64,000 nt of DNA, taken from contig MU404133.1 in assembly GCA_022695795.1 (NCBI GenBank), positions 62,001 to 126,000 on the forward strand. Direction: 5' to 3'. Below, piece by piece: positions 24,356 to 33,918 of this stretch. A program made the translations under genes and the position numbers. The stretch comes from Biscogniauxia marginata. Its lineage: Eukaryota; Ascomycota; Sordariomycetes; Xylariales; Xylariaceae. Position 1 is the first letter of the stretch. Each line of letters starts with the position of its first letter. The notes under the pieces are model-generated. The model did not search any database and was not told the DNA's origin. It worked only from the letters and a program-made list of their open reading frames with translations.

Positions 24356-24369
24356 GAGGTTCGTAAGGC
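24356..24369. repeat. Target-site duplication of the LINE, right copy
   Basis: GAGGTTCGTAAGGC, pairing with 10414-10427. Right of it, base composition returns abruptly to that of host genes. Confidence 0.75.
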
Positions 24370-24808
24370 AGAATAAGGTAAAGGGTAATTATGTTTTGCA
24401 TATGTTTAGAGTTAAATAACATTAACGATAACTCATTTAGGCTACTTCAAAAAAGATATGCGGTTCAACATGACATATTTAGCTGAAAATATGCCAGTCA
24501 TTTTACGGAGGCCTACTGAATATACAATCAAACCCTCGAGGGAACTGAGCGCCGCCACTGCACATGGACGGAACAGCCCCGGGCATTTGCTTTCGACAAG
24601 GGATACTGGGTCACGGCCGCGTCAGATCTCTTTCTCCGAAGATTCGTTCTCTCCACGGAGAGGAATTCCGCACGTAACCAGCCCACACAAGCAAAGCCGT
24701 TCCTACGGAAGAAAAGAAAGACAGAACAGTAAACCGAATGTTCCATTCCATTCCAGAGGACAGTGTTAATTATCTAGTGCGCAAGGGCCTAATATAATAG
24801 TGAATAAT
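24370..24808. other. Ser/Arg-rich open stretch between the two CorA-like blocks
   Basis: Includes a 103-codon ATG frame at 24458-24769 that is rich in Ser and Arg (ISFSEDSFSPRRG) and has no domain I recognise. Such low-complexity segments are common as linkers in fungal CorA-like proteins, so it may be part of the split gene rather than a gene of its own. Confidence 0.35.
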
Positions 24809-26859
24809 ATGGCATACGCTGCCGTGAAACCGAAGATTTTAATTCTTGGGGAATTGTCAGATAATGAACAGAATCGGAGATCCTCTGTGGACTCTTTGGT
24901 AAGTATGGGAGATCAAGCTGGACGGAAGATATGAAAACAAACTGACCTATCAATAGGACACAGAGCCTCTTTATACTGACTCTGATGGATCGCACCATAC
25001 AACACCCTATGATTATGATAGCTCAAGATCATCATCTACATACTCCTCGGATACCAGTAGTCGAGGCTCTTTCAAAAGCCAGTATCCAAAGAAAGGCACG
25101 ACGGCTATCCCTGCGCATCTCGTCTCTATTCAGCCGGTGATCGACCTAGGCTACCCGTTTGCTATTGAAGTATGTCTTTCGGCCCCCAATTAGCGTCCAA
25201 ATATAATACTAAGCGAGAACAGGGTGATACGGTTAAGCTACAAAAGGCCTTAGATGGGCCACGAATCGACAATCTGTTGAGATTGAGTGAAGAATACAAA
25301 CATAGTATGTGCCCCCCAAGTGAAAATGTTCATCCTACATATGATCATTAACTTATTCAAAGTTAGAGCTAATATTGTGGGATCAGCAGACACTGTCTCT
25401 GATCCTGGAATATCGCCATCGCCTGCGATCGACCCCCTGCCCTTCTTCTACTGGAAGGTTGAGACAAATAATGACAACAACAATTCTACTAACACTGAAG
25501 TTATGCTTGTTGAAGTGCTGGTTAAGCTTGACTAACAGCTCTGCTCCGACAAGTACTATAATAAAACATATGCTTGCACGCTAGATAGCCTTCTGCATAG
25601 GCATGCAGACCTCATTGACAAAACCATGGCATCTACCGAAAAAAATCCACGGGTCGGCCGAAATTCAGCTGGGAACCGTCCACAGAGTGAACGGAACGAA
25701 TCTATTGAGCTTGCTGCTATAATAGATACCAAGAAACTTTCAACTATAAATAGGTTAGGCGAGCTGAAGGCTAGTTTCGAAAAGCACCAGGTTGGGGCTT
25801 ACCAGCGCAAGATCATGTCACTTGGTTATGATGCACATGCTACTTTTATCAAGACATGTAAGCTTCTTGAAAATTACAAGGGAGATATTATACTGTCGGG
25901 TATCACCACACGGAGCCACGATACTCTTGCAATAGAATCCGTCAGCCCCCAATTTCTCGTCGCCGCTTTGGTAGTCAGTATTCAAAACAGGCCACTCCTT
26001 CCAGGTACCGATACCGATGGGGTTCAAGTCTATCTCGAGTACACCTCAAAGATCCGATACCAAGCAAGTCGTCGGCCAAGGCGGCGGGTATTCTTAGACA
26101 ATCCATAGGCTGCAGGAAGACTTGGAGGCGCTGCAGAATATTGTCTTGACGCAGATTGGGCTGCTTGACAACTACCAAAAACTTCTTTCTCCGGCTTCCT
26201 ACCGAGTCACCGACTCCTCACGTCAAGGTATTTTCCCAATCGAATCGCGATATATCGAAATTCAGGTAGGCATGCTTCACGATCGGAATGAGGATATCCA
26301 TGTTCAACGAGAAAGGGCGAAATTCCTCAAGGAGCAAGTCAAACAAACCATTGAGATCCTCGAGGAGGATCATGACAAGGCTATTAGGGTGTTTACTATT
26401 GTGACGGCCTTCTTCTTGCCCTTGTAAAAGAATTTGTCCTCTTGATAGTATTATATTTTTTAATTTCTCAAACCTAACCTTGGGCCTAACACGTCCTTCA
26501 TTTCGAGTTTCTTTGGAATGAATACGACCGACATTAGAGACACAAATCACGACCAAAGGTTGTTTTGGATTATTGGTATACCTGTCACGGTTGTCGTGCT
26601 TGCGTTTTCGTTCCTCTATGGCTATAAGGGTGACGACGTCGAAGACGGCATTGCCGCACTCATTCAATCTATGAGCAAGCGCAGGCACCAAGAGCCACCA
26701 CCCAAGACAGTTACATGGGGTACGACTGCTTCAGCAGGAGGCAATCTAGTGTGTAACGCATCTAGGCGCCGTTCCCATTCATGGCTAAAGGCGGTTAAAA
26801 GGCGGGAGCGTGAAAATAATTCGGGTATCAACCGGCGAACGACGGGTATGACCTGTTGA
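24809..26859 (+). pseudogene. CorA-like membrane protein, C-terminal half, broken
   Basis: The fold is that of CorA/ZntB-type divalent-metal channels, in the fungal multidomain version. My exon trace is 24809-24898, 24957-25169, 25223-25304, then from 25363. Pieces are LILGELSDNEQNRR, an Asp/Ser-rich linker, GDTVKLQKALDG, LCSDKYYNKTYACTLDSLL, a long coiled region (DLEALQNIVLTQIGLL to KEQVKQTIEILEEDHD), then the first membrane segment and the signature loop SSFFGMNT (GMN) at about 26506-26526, the second membrane segment (LFWIIGIPVTVVVLAFSFL) and a basic tail. Defects: an in-frame TAA at 25533-25535, a frame change near 26110, and an expected intron at 26424-26492 that ends in AC instead of AG. 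A functional product is unlikely. A TE block separates it from a plausible N-terminal half upstream. Confidence 0.75.
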
Positions 26860-27542
26860 TTAACGTGACGAGATATAAGTGTTGTACAGAGCGTATCGGC
26901 TGAGAAAAGGATTGTAATATAACAAGCTGAGGCAGGCTGAGGAGGGGTAGATATGAGCTTGTTACATGATTTGTGAAAACTGAAGAGTAGCACATTGCTT
27001 ATAGTAGAGGACATATATAGTAGACAGTACTGCAGCATGTACCGTGAATCATTCGGTGTCTTTACCTAGAGAGCTGAGAGTTATTTTACCTTTTTTCGAA
27101 TATCTAGGATCGCCGTTCTTTTCCCATAATGATGATGAAATTGTTTACGTCGGGAGGACGGGAACTATCTACCCATAGGCTGATGCTCACCGTGCCTGAG
27201 CGCGCAGTAGTGGCGCATAAGACGACTAGAGTACCTCAGAGAGACAGAGCTAGTGCCGTTCTTTTCCCAGTCACTGTGACAAGGGCTAATAGACTTGGAA
27301 TAACTAATAGTTTAATTTCATCTTATAATTTTCTTTGGTCTCAAGGGACTTAATAGTCTAAGTTTATAATACAGGTCTATTAAGAATTTTCTACCTTTTT
27401 ATATATAATTTAACTAGGTATTTAAAAGTTTATTTTATTTTATATATATTAATATTTATAAATTTAAATTTAATATTTATTTTTAATATTTTTCTACGTT
27501 TTTATAAAATTTATAATTTTATTAAGTTTACTTTTAATATAT
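26860..27542. other. No gene recognised
   Basis: Ordinary sequence to about 27330, then increasingly AT-rich. A 74-codon frame at 27129 starts with ATG but resembles nothing I know. The AT-rich part leads into the foldback elements. Confidence 0.45.
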
Positions 27543-27974
27543 ATTATTATATAAACAAGTAAATAAAACAAGCTCGCGAACGAAATGGTTTCTTATATAA
27601 AATCGACTTTTTCGAAAATTCATAATTTTACGCGTAAAAATCGGAAAAATCTCGAACCTTTTTTTCTAGTTATATAATTATATAGTTTAATTAAAATAAA
27701 ATTCAAAAAAAAAAGTGAAATATATAAAGAAATACGTAAAAGGTCCGTGCGTTTTATTATAATTTTAGTTTTTACGCGTTCTTTTTTGTGTCTTTTAATA
27801 TTAATTTTCTTGAATTTTATTTTAATTAAACTATATAGTTATATAACTAGAAAAAAAGGTTCGAGATTTTTCCGATTTTTACGCGTAAAATTATGAATTT
27901 TCGAAAAAGTCGATTTTATATGAGAAACTATTTCGTTCGCGAGCTTGTTTCGTCTACTCGCTTATATAGTACGT
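27543..27974. mobile_element. Foldback (MITE-like) element, copy 1
   Basis: About 430 bases forming a long inverted repeat. The left arm (27543 to about 27705) and right arm (about 27810 to 27974) are near-perfect reverse complements. Landmarks are AAGCTCGCGAACGAAAT, ACGCGTAAAAATCGG and TCTAGTTATATAA on the left, mirrored on the right. The right terminus reads ACTCGCTTATATAGTACGT. The central 100 bases encode nothing. The CpG-bearing motifs are kept while flanks are AT-rich. No transposase is nearby, so it would be non-autonomous. Confidence 0.7.
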
Positions 27975-28392
27975 TATTATATAAATAAGTAAGTTAATTT
28001 AGTTTTTTATATAAAATCGGATTTTTTAAAATATAAATAACTTAAATAAAAAACATCGGAAAATTCTCGGACCTTTATTTTTCATTATATAATAATTTAA
28101 TTTAATTAATATAAAAATTGAAAAATTAAAAATTAAATACACGAAGAAATACGTAAAAAGGTTTATACGTTTTATTTTAATTTTAGTTTTTACACGGTTT
28201 TTTCGTGTTTCTTTATATTAAATTTTTATTTTATTTTAATTTTAATTAAACTATATAATTATATAACTATAAAAAATCCGAGATTTTCCCGACTTTTACG
28301 TGGAAAGTTATAAGTTTTCGAAAAGGTCGATTTTGTATAAGAAACCATTTCGTTCGCGAGCTTGTTTTATGTACTCGCTTATATAGTACGTT
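27970..28392. mobile_element. Foldback (MITE-like) element, copy 2, in tandem
   Basis: A second, more diverged copy in the same orientation, sharing the ACGT junction with copy 1. Its right arm (CGAAAAGGTCGATTTTG, CGTTCGCGAGCTTGTTTTA, then CTTATATAGTACGT) is well kept. Its left arm has decayed, for example AAAATATAAAT where copy 1 has AAAATTCATAAT. Centre: CGAAGAAATACGTAAAAAGG. Confidence 0.62.
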
Positions 28393-30100
28393 AATTAAAT
28401 AAGGTGTATTTACCGTAATAAGAAACTAAAGGTCTAAAAACGAAGGCTGCGAGCTCTCATCATATTAAATTAAATAAAAACCCAAACTAAAAAGAAAGGA
28501 TTGTGGGTTATATTCGGCCTAGAGAGTGAATACTAGACTAGCTACTGAAAATTTGCATTTAAACCCTTGGTGTATTAACCACCCCACAGTAGACTATAAC
28601 TCGTTATGTTTCTATGAATACAAGCCCTTATAACCCTTTTAACAACCGCCGGCTCAGTTACCTCCATAACTTCAAGGTTAAGCTCTGGAAACTCGAAATG
28701 GATCAGCTGGTGGGTGCGATACCACGGAAGCCACAATTGGGGACCGAGAAACCTGGATCACATCAAGCCCCTCACGAATGTTACAGGGATAGCGGTCGCC
28801 GCGACTACAATTGATTACACATGATTGCGCTCAAACTACAGTTCGGGCTTGACATATGTTTCCACAACAATGCGCTCGTCATGCTTGAACGCCATCCTTT
28901 GTCGGCAGAATGAACTTTGACCCGCATGAAGCAGCAGTACGCTGTGATAGAGAAATCAGGCTGGATAAGTGCAATCATGTTATCTGCTGTGCTAGGACGG
29001 CTTTTCACGTCTGGGTGGGAGGTCTGGACAGGGTTGTCACCGACTGAGGAATACAAACAGAAAGACTACACAGCTATACGCTGGAACTTGACGAGGCTAG
29101 GTCTGACAGACAATGTGTCAGACGTTTGTCTGGGTACTGAGAAGTTGACTTCCATGAGGGATGTAATTACAGTTCTCGTGCCATACCTAATGTTCTGTGG
29201 TGGATTCCCTACTACCCTATCCCACACAGCCTCGTTTATTATCCTGATATTGTACGGTTTAGGGCTCAGGGTAAGCAAGTGAGCAAGTGAGCAAGGGGCT
29301 GACGCATCACGTGATTCGTCATATGTGTATATATATTCGCGATGCATTTTCTCATTTTAGGGACACAAGGGAGGTACGTAAGTTGAATTATACTCATTTT
29401 CCTATGCTTCAGACTAAGATCAATACATTCCCCTCGTCCTTCTCACTATAGCTACGATATTAAGATATATACGATGGTTATGAGCCGTACGCAGACACAG
29501 TACGCCTTTACCCCTTATCTCTTCATATGGCTATGGGCAAGGCATGTGTGTTCGCGATACGTATTATGACTAGGTCGCGAGTTTATGTCCGATAAGTCAC
29601 GTGAGCTTTCGTAAGAAGGTTTTCTTCCATACACGAATGTATGCTTAGTAGATTGAAAGTGTCTTCTCTCCGACAGGGTCATCGGAAGAAAGATTCGGCC
29701 ACCTAAGGGAATGTATGTAGTTGTAGGTAGGTACTAACTAGGTAGGCACCTAGGTAATGATAGTGTAGGGAATGTAAACTGCACACTATTTAGATAAGGC
29801 CCTGGCGCATTGACTGCCCCTCAGGCCCAGGGCAACAGGCTAAGGTGATGCAGGGGCCGGGCCATCAGGGACAGGTATCAGGGATTATCAGGGACCATCA
29901 GGGACCAGGTACCTACGTACCTGAGGGTCCGCGACTATATGCAGCATAAGGGGCTTACACACGGTTAGACGCCTGTTGAAAATGGTCTGAGCTCGCCGAG
30001 ATAATAGTTTCGATCCTCGAGGCAAAAACACCATTCCTCAGCTCTCGGTAGCGCCTCATCGCAGCCTCGATCTCCACATCCTGCATAGATAGCCCCGGCC
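28393..30100. other. No gene recognised; short ATCAGGGA repeat near 29862
   Basis: Open frames on both strands between 28610 and 29350 (up to 121 codons) overlap each other and match no family I know. The right end (29955-30100) probably serves as promoter of the alpha-kinase gene. Confidence 0.45.
29862..29935. repeat. Short tandem ATCAGGGA units plus palindrome
   Basis: Four to five imperfect units of ATCAGGGA(C) are followed by the inverted repeat CAGGTAC-CTAC-GTACCTG. Located about 170-240 bases before the alpha-kinase start. A regulatory role is possible but unproven. Confidence 0.55.
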
Positions 30101-30919
30101 ATGCGCGAGTGTGTTTCCTGTGGTCGCGATCTGCCTCGGTCGTCCTACACGGCCAATCAGTATTCCAAGGGTGCCGGCGTATCGCGATGTGCGGGCTGCG
30201 TCCACGGACACCGCGCCGATATCCCATCGGTCGGCGAGTTTGATAGCGGCAGATACAACATCTCCTCCTCGGCTAGCATCCCACATCGTGAGCTCAACAA
30301 TCCCTTTTCTCAAGGTGCGTTCCGGTGGGTGGCGAAGGGGACCTATACCGAAGGCTCTCGCGAAGGCCAGGCATGCGTTGTCAAGTGGTTCAAGACCGGC
30401 GCCGTCTTCGAGGCAGACTATTTCACTCTTGACATTAAAGCCGTCGACAAGGCCCTAGAGATTGTCAATAGATTCAACGAACTCAACATAGTCAATAAAG
30501 CCGTCAAAATCAACGTACCCGCTGTATGGATATTCCTTGGGAATTCCGGGGAGTGGGCGGGGCAACGCCATCTATGCGAACCCTTCATCCAAAACTACCA
30601 AAAGTTCAACAGCAACACCGGATGGACCTACGACTCGAAGGCGTGGGGAGAGGTCATGCAAGCTCTCAGCCACTTCAGCTACCACGTCTCAGGCGGCCAG
30701 TTCGTTCTGTGCGACCTCCAGGGCGGCATCTACCAGCGCGAGGTTGTCCTCTCCGACCCCGTCATTTTGTCGCGGAATCGCGACTACGGTATGACGGACC
30801 TTGGTCCCCAGGGTATCAGCTCGTTCTTCAGCCAACACTCCTGTAATAAGTACTGTCGCTCGAACTGGACGCAGCCCGCGAACCCAGTTCAAATCTTCCG
30901 GTCGCCGGTACGACCATGA
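30101..30919 (+). CDS. Alpha-kinase family protein with N-terminal CxxC module
   Basis: Single-exon gene, 272 aa, ATG at 30101. Predicted atypical (MHCK/EF2K-type) Ser/Thr kinase. Residues 4-33 hold C4-x2-C7 and C30-x2-C33 with GRDLPRSSYTANQ between them, a small zinc-binding module like the N-terminus of Stc1-type proteins. The kinase part starts near residue 69 (FSQGAFRWVAKGTY). CVVKWF contains the presumed ATP-binding Lys95. FVLCDLQGGIY and LSDPVILS give the conserved Asp positions, followed by TDLGPQGISSFF and the zinc-core end QHSCNKYC. At about 200 residues the domain is compact but complete in its order. Many filamentous fungi carry expanded families of such small alpha-kinases; their substrates are unknown. 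No break is visible. Confidence 0.85.
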   Translation: MRECVSCGRDLPRSSYTANQYSKGAGVSRCAGCVHGHRADIPSVGEFDSGRYNISSSASIPHRELNNPFSQGAFRWVAKGTYTEGSREGQACVVKWFKTGAVFEADYFTLDIKAVDKALEIVNRFNELNIVNKAVKINVPAVWIFLGNSGEWAGQRHLCEPFIQNYQKFNSNTGWTYDSKAWGEVMQALSHFSYHVSGGQFVLCDLQGGIYQREVVLSDPVILSRNRDYGMTDLGPQGISSFFSQHSCNKYCRSNWTQPANPVQIFRSPVRP

Positions 30920-31269
30920 TGAGACGCTCGGTACCTACACAACCTTCGCGACCCGCTGGAACCTATTACTACTAACGACCTTGGCGGACTAAGTGGCTTC
31001 AACATGCGGGTATGCCCCTTGAAGCACGACAGCGACAGATGAATATTTTGTCCCGAGAAAACACACACCCAACACGCACACACAGGCCAAGCCGAGTCAA
31101 GTGTAGGGTCCATAGCTTCTCAAAGTCAAGTGCATAAAAATAATTCGCTTTATTTATGACCAAGAAGCATGCTTAGTTGCTTAAAGACAGGAATTGCTCT
31201 CCTCCTACTTATACTACTAAGCCAGTCTCGCCCTCTAGTCACGTGATACCATAGAGTTGTATTCTTACC
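30920..31269. other. Intergenic region after the alpha-kinase gene
   Basis: No gene seen. Probably the 3' UTR of the alpha-kinase gene, plus spacer up to the P450 relic. Confidence 0.5.
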
Positions 31270-31500
31270 AGCTGCTCTAATTTTGCAATGCTCCTCGGAG
31301 AATAAGAACGTTAGCCATCGTCTCGAAGCCCGCGCCCGTTACGGTAGCGACGTCGCTGAAGACAGGCTTGAGCGTTTTCTCCTCCGGTGTGAGGTCCGAA
31401 TGTATGAATCTCACGACAGATCGTAGGCTGGTACTTACCGTTGGATGTAGATGAAGCCGCGTCGTCCAGGAGGCACACAGTCTCTTCTTCACTGGACTAT
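31270..31500 (-). pseudogene. P450 relic: I-helix fragment
   Basis: On the minus strand the reading HSDLTPEEKTLKPVFSDVAT runs into VTGAGFETMANVL, which is the region before and in the I-helix of fungal P450s (AGxETT motif, here AGFETM). It then breaks off into unrelated residues and a stop. Upstream on the same strand no other P450 block is found. About 60 codons remain of a gene of some 500. It lies about 560 bases downstream of the 3' end of the intact P450 on the same strand, but is from a different P450 type, since that one has a different I-helix. Confidence 0.5.
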
Positions 31501-32063
31501 AAGATCGATCGAGATTAATAAATAGTACTGTGTGTACACGACTGACGGTAGACTTTGCCTTGGTATGGCGCATAAAAGATGATGGTGCCTTTGGCATCGT
31601 GGGCATCGATGGCTCACGCGTATTTATTCCAGTGTCCTTCGTGTCAGTATATCTCGCTCTCCCGCGCGGTTGAGTGGCACATACCCCGGTATTAAAGCTA
31701 CTATAATGGGATTAAATAAAGTATAAAAACAGAATAACATGCATTCATCTATGGTGAGCTTGATATATAAGTAGTTATCCTATATATCTCTTTATAAAAG
31801 GTCATACAGCACCATATAGAAATATAATTAGCCCTATATTCCAAGACACTCATGAAAGCCGAGGCCCTATACTAAGATAGAAAAGAGATTCCGCGATTAT
31901 ACTAGTAATTTCTAGTATATCCAGGTACCCCAACGTGAATAAAGTACCCTGAAGATTCACTTCCTACCAGGAGCCAGCCGCAGCCTTCGTCGTATTCAAT
32001 CATCACTTTTCATTTTCTGGGTGAGTTTCTTCTCCTTCAAACCATATTTGGTCTAAAGCAGTT
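31501..32063. other. Intergenic region downstream of the minus-strand P450
   Basis: No gene seen; 31690-31930 is AT-rich. The right end should contain the 3' UTR of the P450 ending at 32064. Confidence 0.5.
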
Positions 32064-33918
32064 TCATACATGCTTGCGTTGTTGGAAAATGAGCTTCTGG
32101 TTCCAGAACATTCCCACTGCCCATCGTGCATGAGTGAAGCGCCGGTCTAGCACCGGGGCCTTGATGTCGAACCGTCTGAGCAGCTCAACGCAAAGTTTCT
32201 GCATCTCCATTTGAGCGTAGTATTTCCCAGTGCACTCGCGATCGCCGTAACCCCACCACATGCCATATTTCTCCATCCTCCTAATATAGGCATCGTGTTC
32301 TTTGGGGCACATGCCAGATTCTTCTTGGATCCACCTTTCAGGTCTCCAAATGTCGGGGTCGGTCCCAAATACACCTTCATCCCTATGAATTATGTACGGA
32401 CTTGCGCCCATTTGCGTAACAGGAGGCACATGAACCCGACCATCGAATAATTCGTAACCTGGCTGGCTGACCACTCGAGGCAGGATGGTCTGCGCGGGGG
32501 CATCCCTGCGCAACGTCTCTTTAATGCAAGCCATGAAGAAAGGGAGTTGAGTGGTCTCATCGTAACTAACGACAGGGCTGGACAACTTCTGAGCACGATC
32601 GGCGGCTTCAATCTCGGCAACTATACGTGCATGAGCCTCCGGATGGGTCAGCAAATTATCAATAAATGGAGAGATGAACGCGGAAACGCCGTCAAGGGTA
32701 GCAGCTGTGAATGTAACGACTTCAGCTTTGAGGTCCTCCCTAGAGAATTGAAACTCATGGGGGTTCGCTGCCGGATCGAGCCTGTTGGATGTCAGATCCT
32801 GAAGAGTTTAGAGAAATTAACTGAAGACTTAATAAACAAGCATATAATACCCATCGAAAAAGAGCCTTTGGTTCTTAAGCTCCTTGTTGGATCTGCCACG
32901 GTCTATCATGAACTCGAAGTTCTAACCAATTTAGCACTATTCACAACGATCAAGTTTCACTGCCTTACCGAGTACAAAATCTCCATATTCCTGAATGTTT
33001 TGGTCCAAGACCAAAAGAACCTCCGCCAAGGAGGGTTACGAAGTAAAGGAATTAGCCATGGCATTACCGCTGCCTTTGCAGACATACTATAGACACCTTG
33101 AAGTGCGGCCAGAAGCCCATTGACATCACGACCTTGGTCAACGCAGCCTTTAGGCTCACCGTAGACTAGATGGCTCCAAACATCGCTCAGAAACCATCTG
33201 TAATTGATAAGTTTTTTGAAAAGTATAGAGAATAACTTAGGAACCCACCGAAGTTCTTCAGAAAAGTCTAAAGGCTTTCCTGGAGGGGAAGATCGTTCCA
33301 AAATCTTGGCACATAGCTCGTCGATTCTCTCGCTTATCTTTGCCTCGTGATGCGTTTTCATTGACTGCATAGAACACTGAATACGGAAGGAGATTATTAG
33401 CGAAAGAAAAGGTGAGGCCAATGCAATATGTTAAAATCGTACGCAAGGTGCCACAAGTCTCTTCTTTGCATAGTGGTCTTCGTGTCTGAGAGACTGGAAC
33501 ATCGCCGCCGTATTTCCAAACATCCACGAGCCATAAAACATCGGTTTATCCGCAGAACGGTGGTACACTCGAGGCAAGAGTGTAGCATCGCTGAAGGACA
33601 GCAAATTAGGAGCCAGACGGACAATAGGGCCTGGGATATTACTCAGCAATCTGTGCAGAACATACTTTTAGAAGTTACCCTACCGTATTTCTTGTGTAGC
33701 TCCAGCCCAAACGTAGGTACGGAACAGATAACATAAACAAGATACCAATCCGTGAGATCTCCTAGTAGTTGCCCTGGAAACTTGGACAGTGGGTGGAAGA
33801 AACGATTGTATATGACCGTATACATAATGTACGCAACAACTGCGATGGAAATAATATAACAGACAACTTTAGTATTCAGGATGAGACCATTGCTCATCTC
33901 AGGGTCTGGCGAAGCCAT
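32064..33918 (-). CDS. Cytochrome P450 with atypical I-helix
   Basis: Heme-thiolate monooxygenase, about 539 aa. Exons on the minus strand: 33918-33684, 33630-33443, 33376-32969, 32921-32851 and 32781-32064. All introns are GT-AG and keep the frame. The chosen ATG (33918) has an A at -3 and G at +4, and is followed by a membrane anchor (VVCYIISIAVVAYIMYTVIY) and the hinge FHPLSKFPGQ. Family blocks follow: LHKKYGPIVRLAPN across the first junction, the K-helix KETLRRDAP, FGTDPDIWRPERW, and heme loop WGYGDRECTG with ligand Cys484. The I-helix reads AATLDGVSA near residues 327-335, where most P450s have AGxDTT, so the Thr pair is replaced by Gly-Val. The gene otherwise looks intact. Its neighbours, an O-methyltransferase on the same strand and a P450 relic, suggest secondary metabolism. 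Confidence 0.88.

Noticed and set aside
28917..29282. A 121-codon plus-strand frame with hydrophobic C-terminal part
   Set aside because: Overlapped by minus-strand frames, no family resemblance, and no supporting exon structure.
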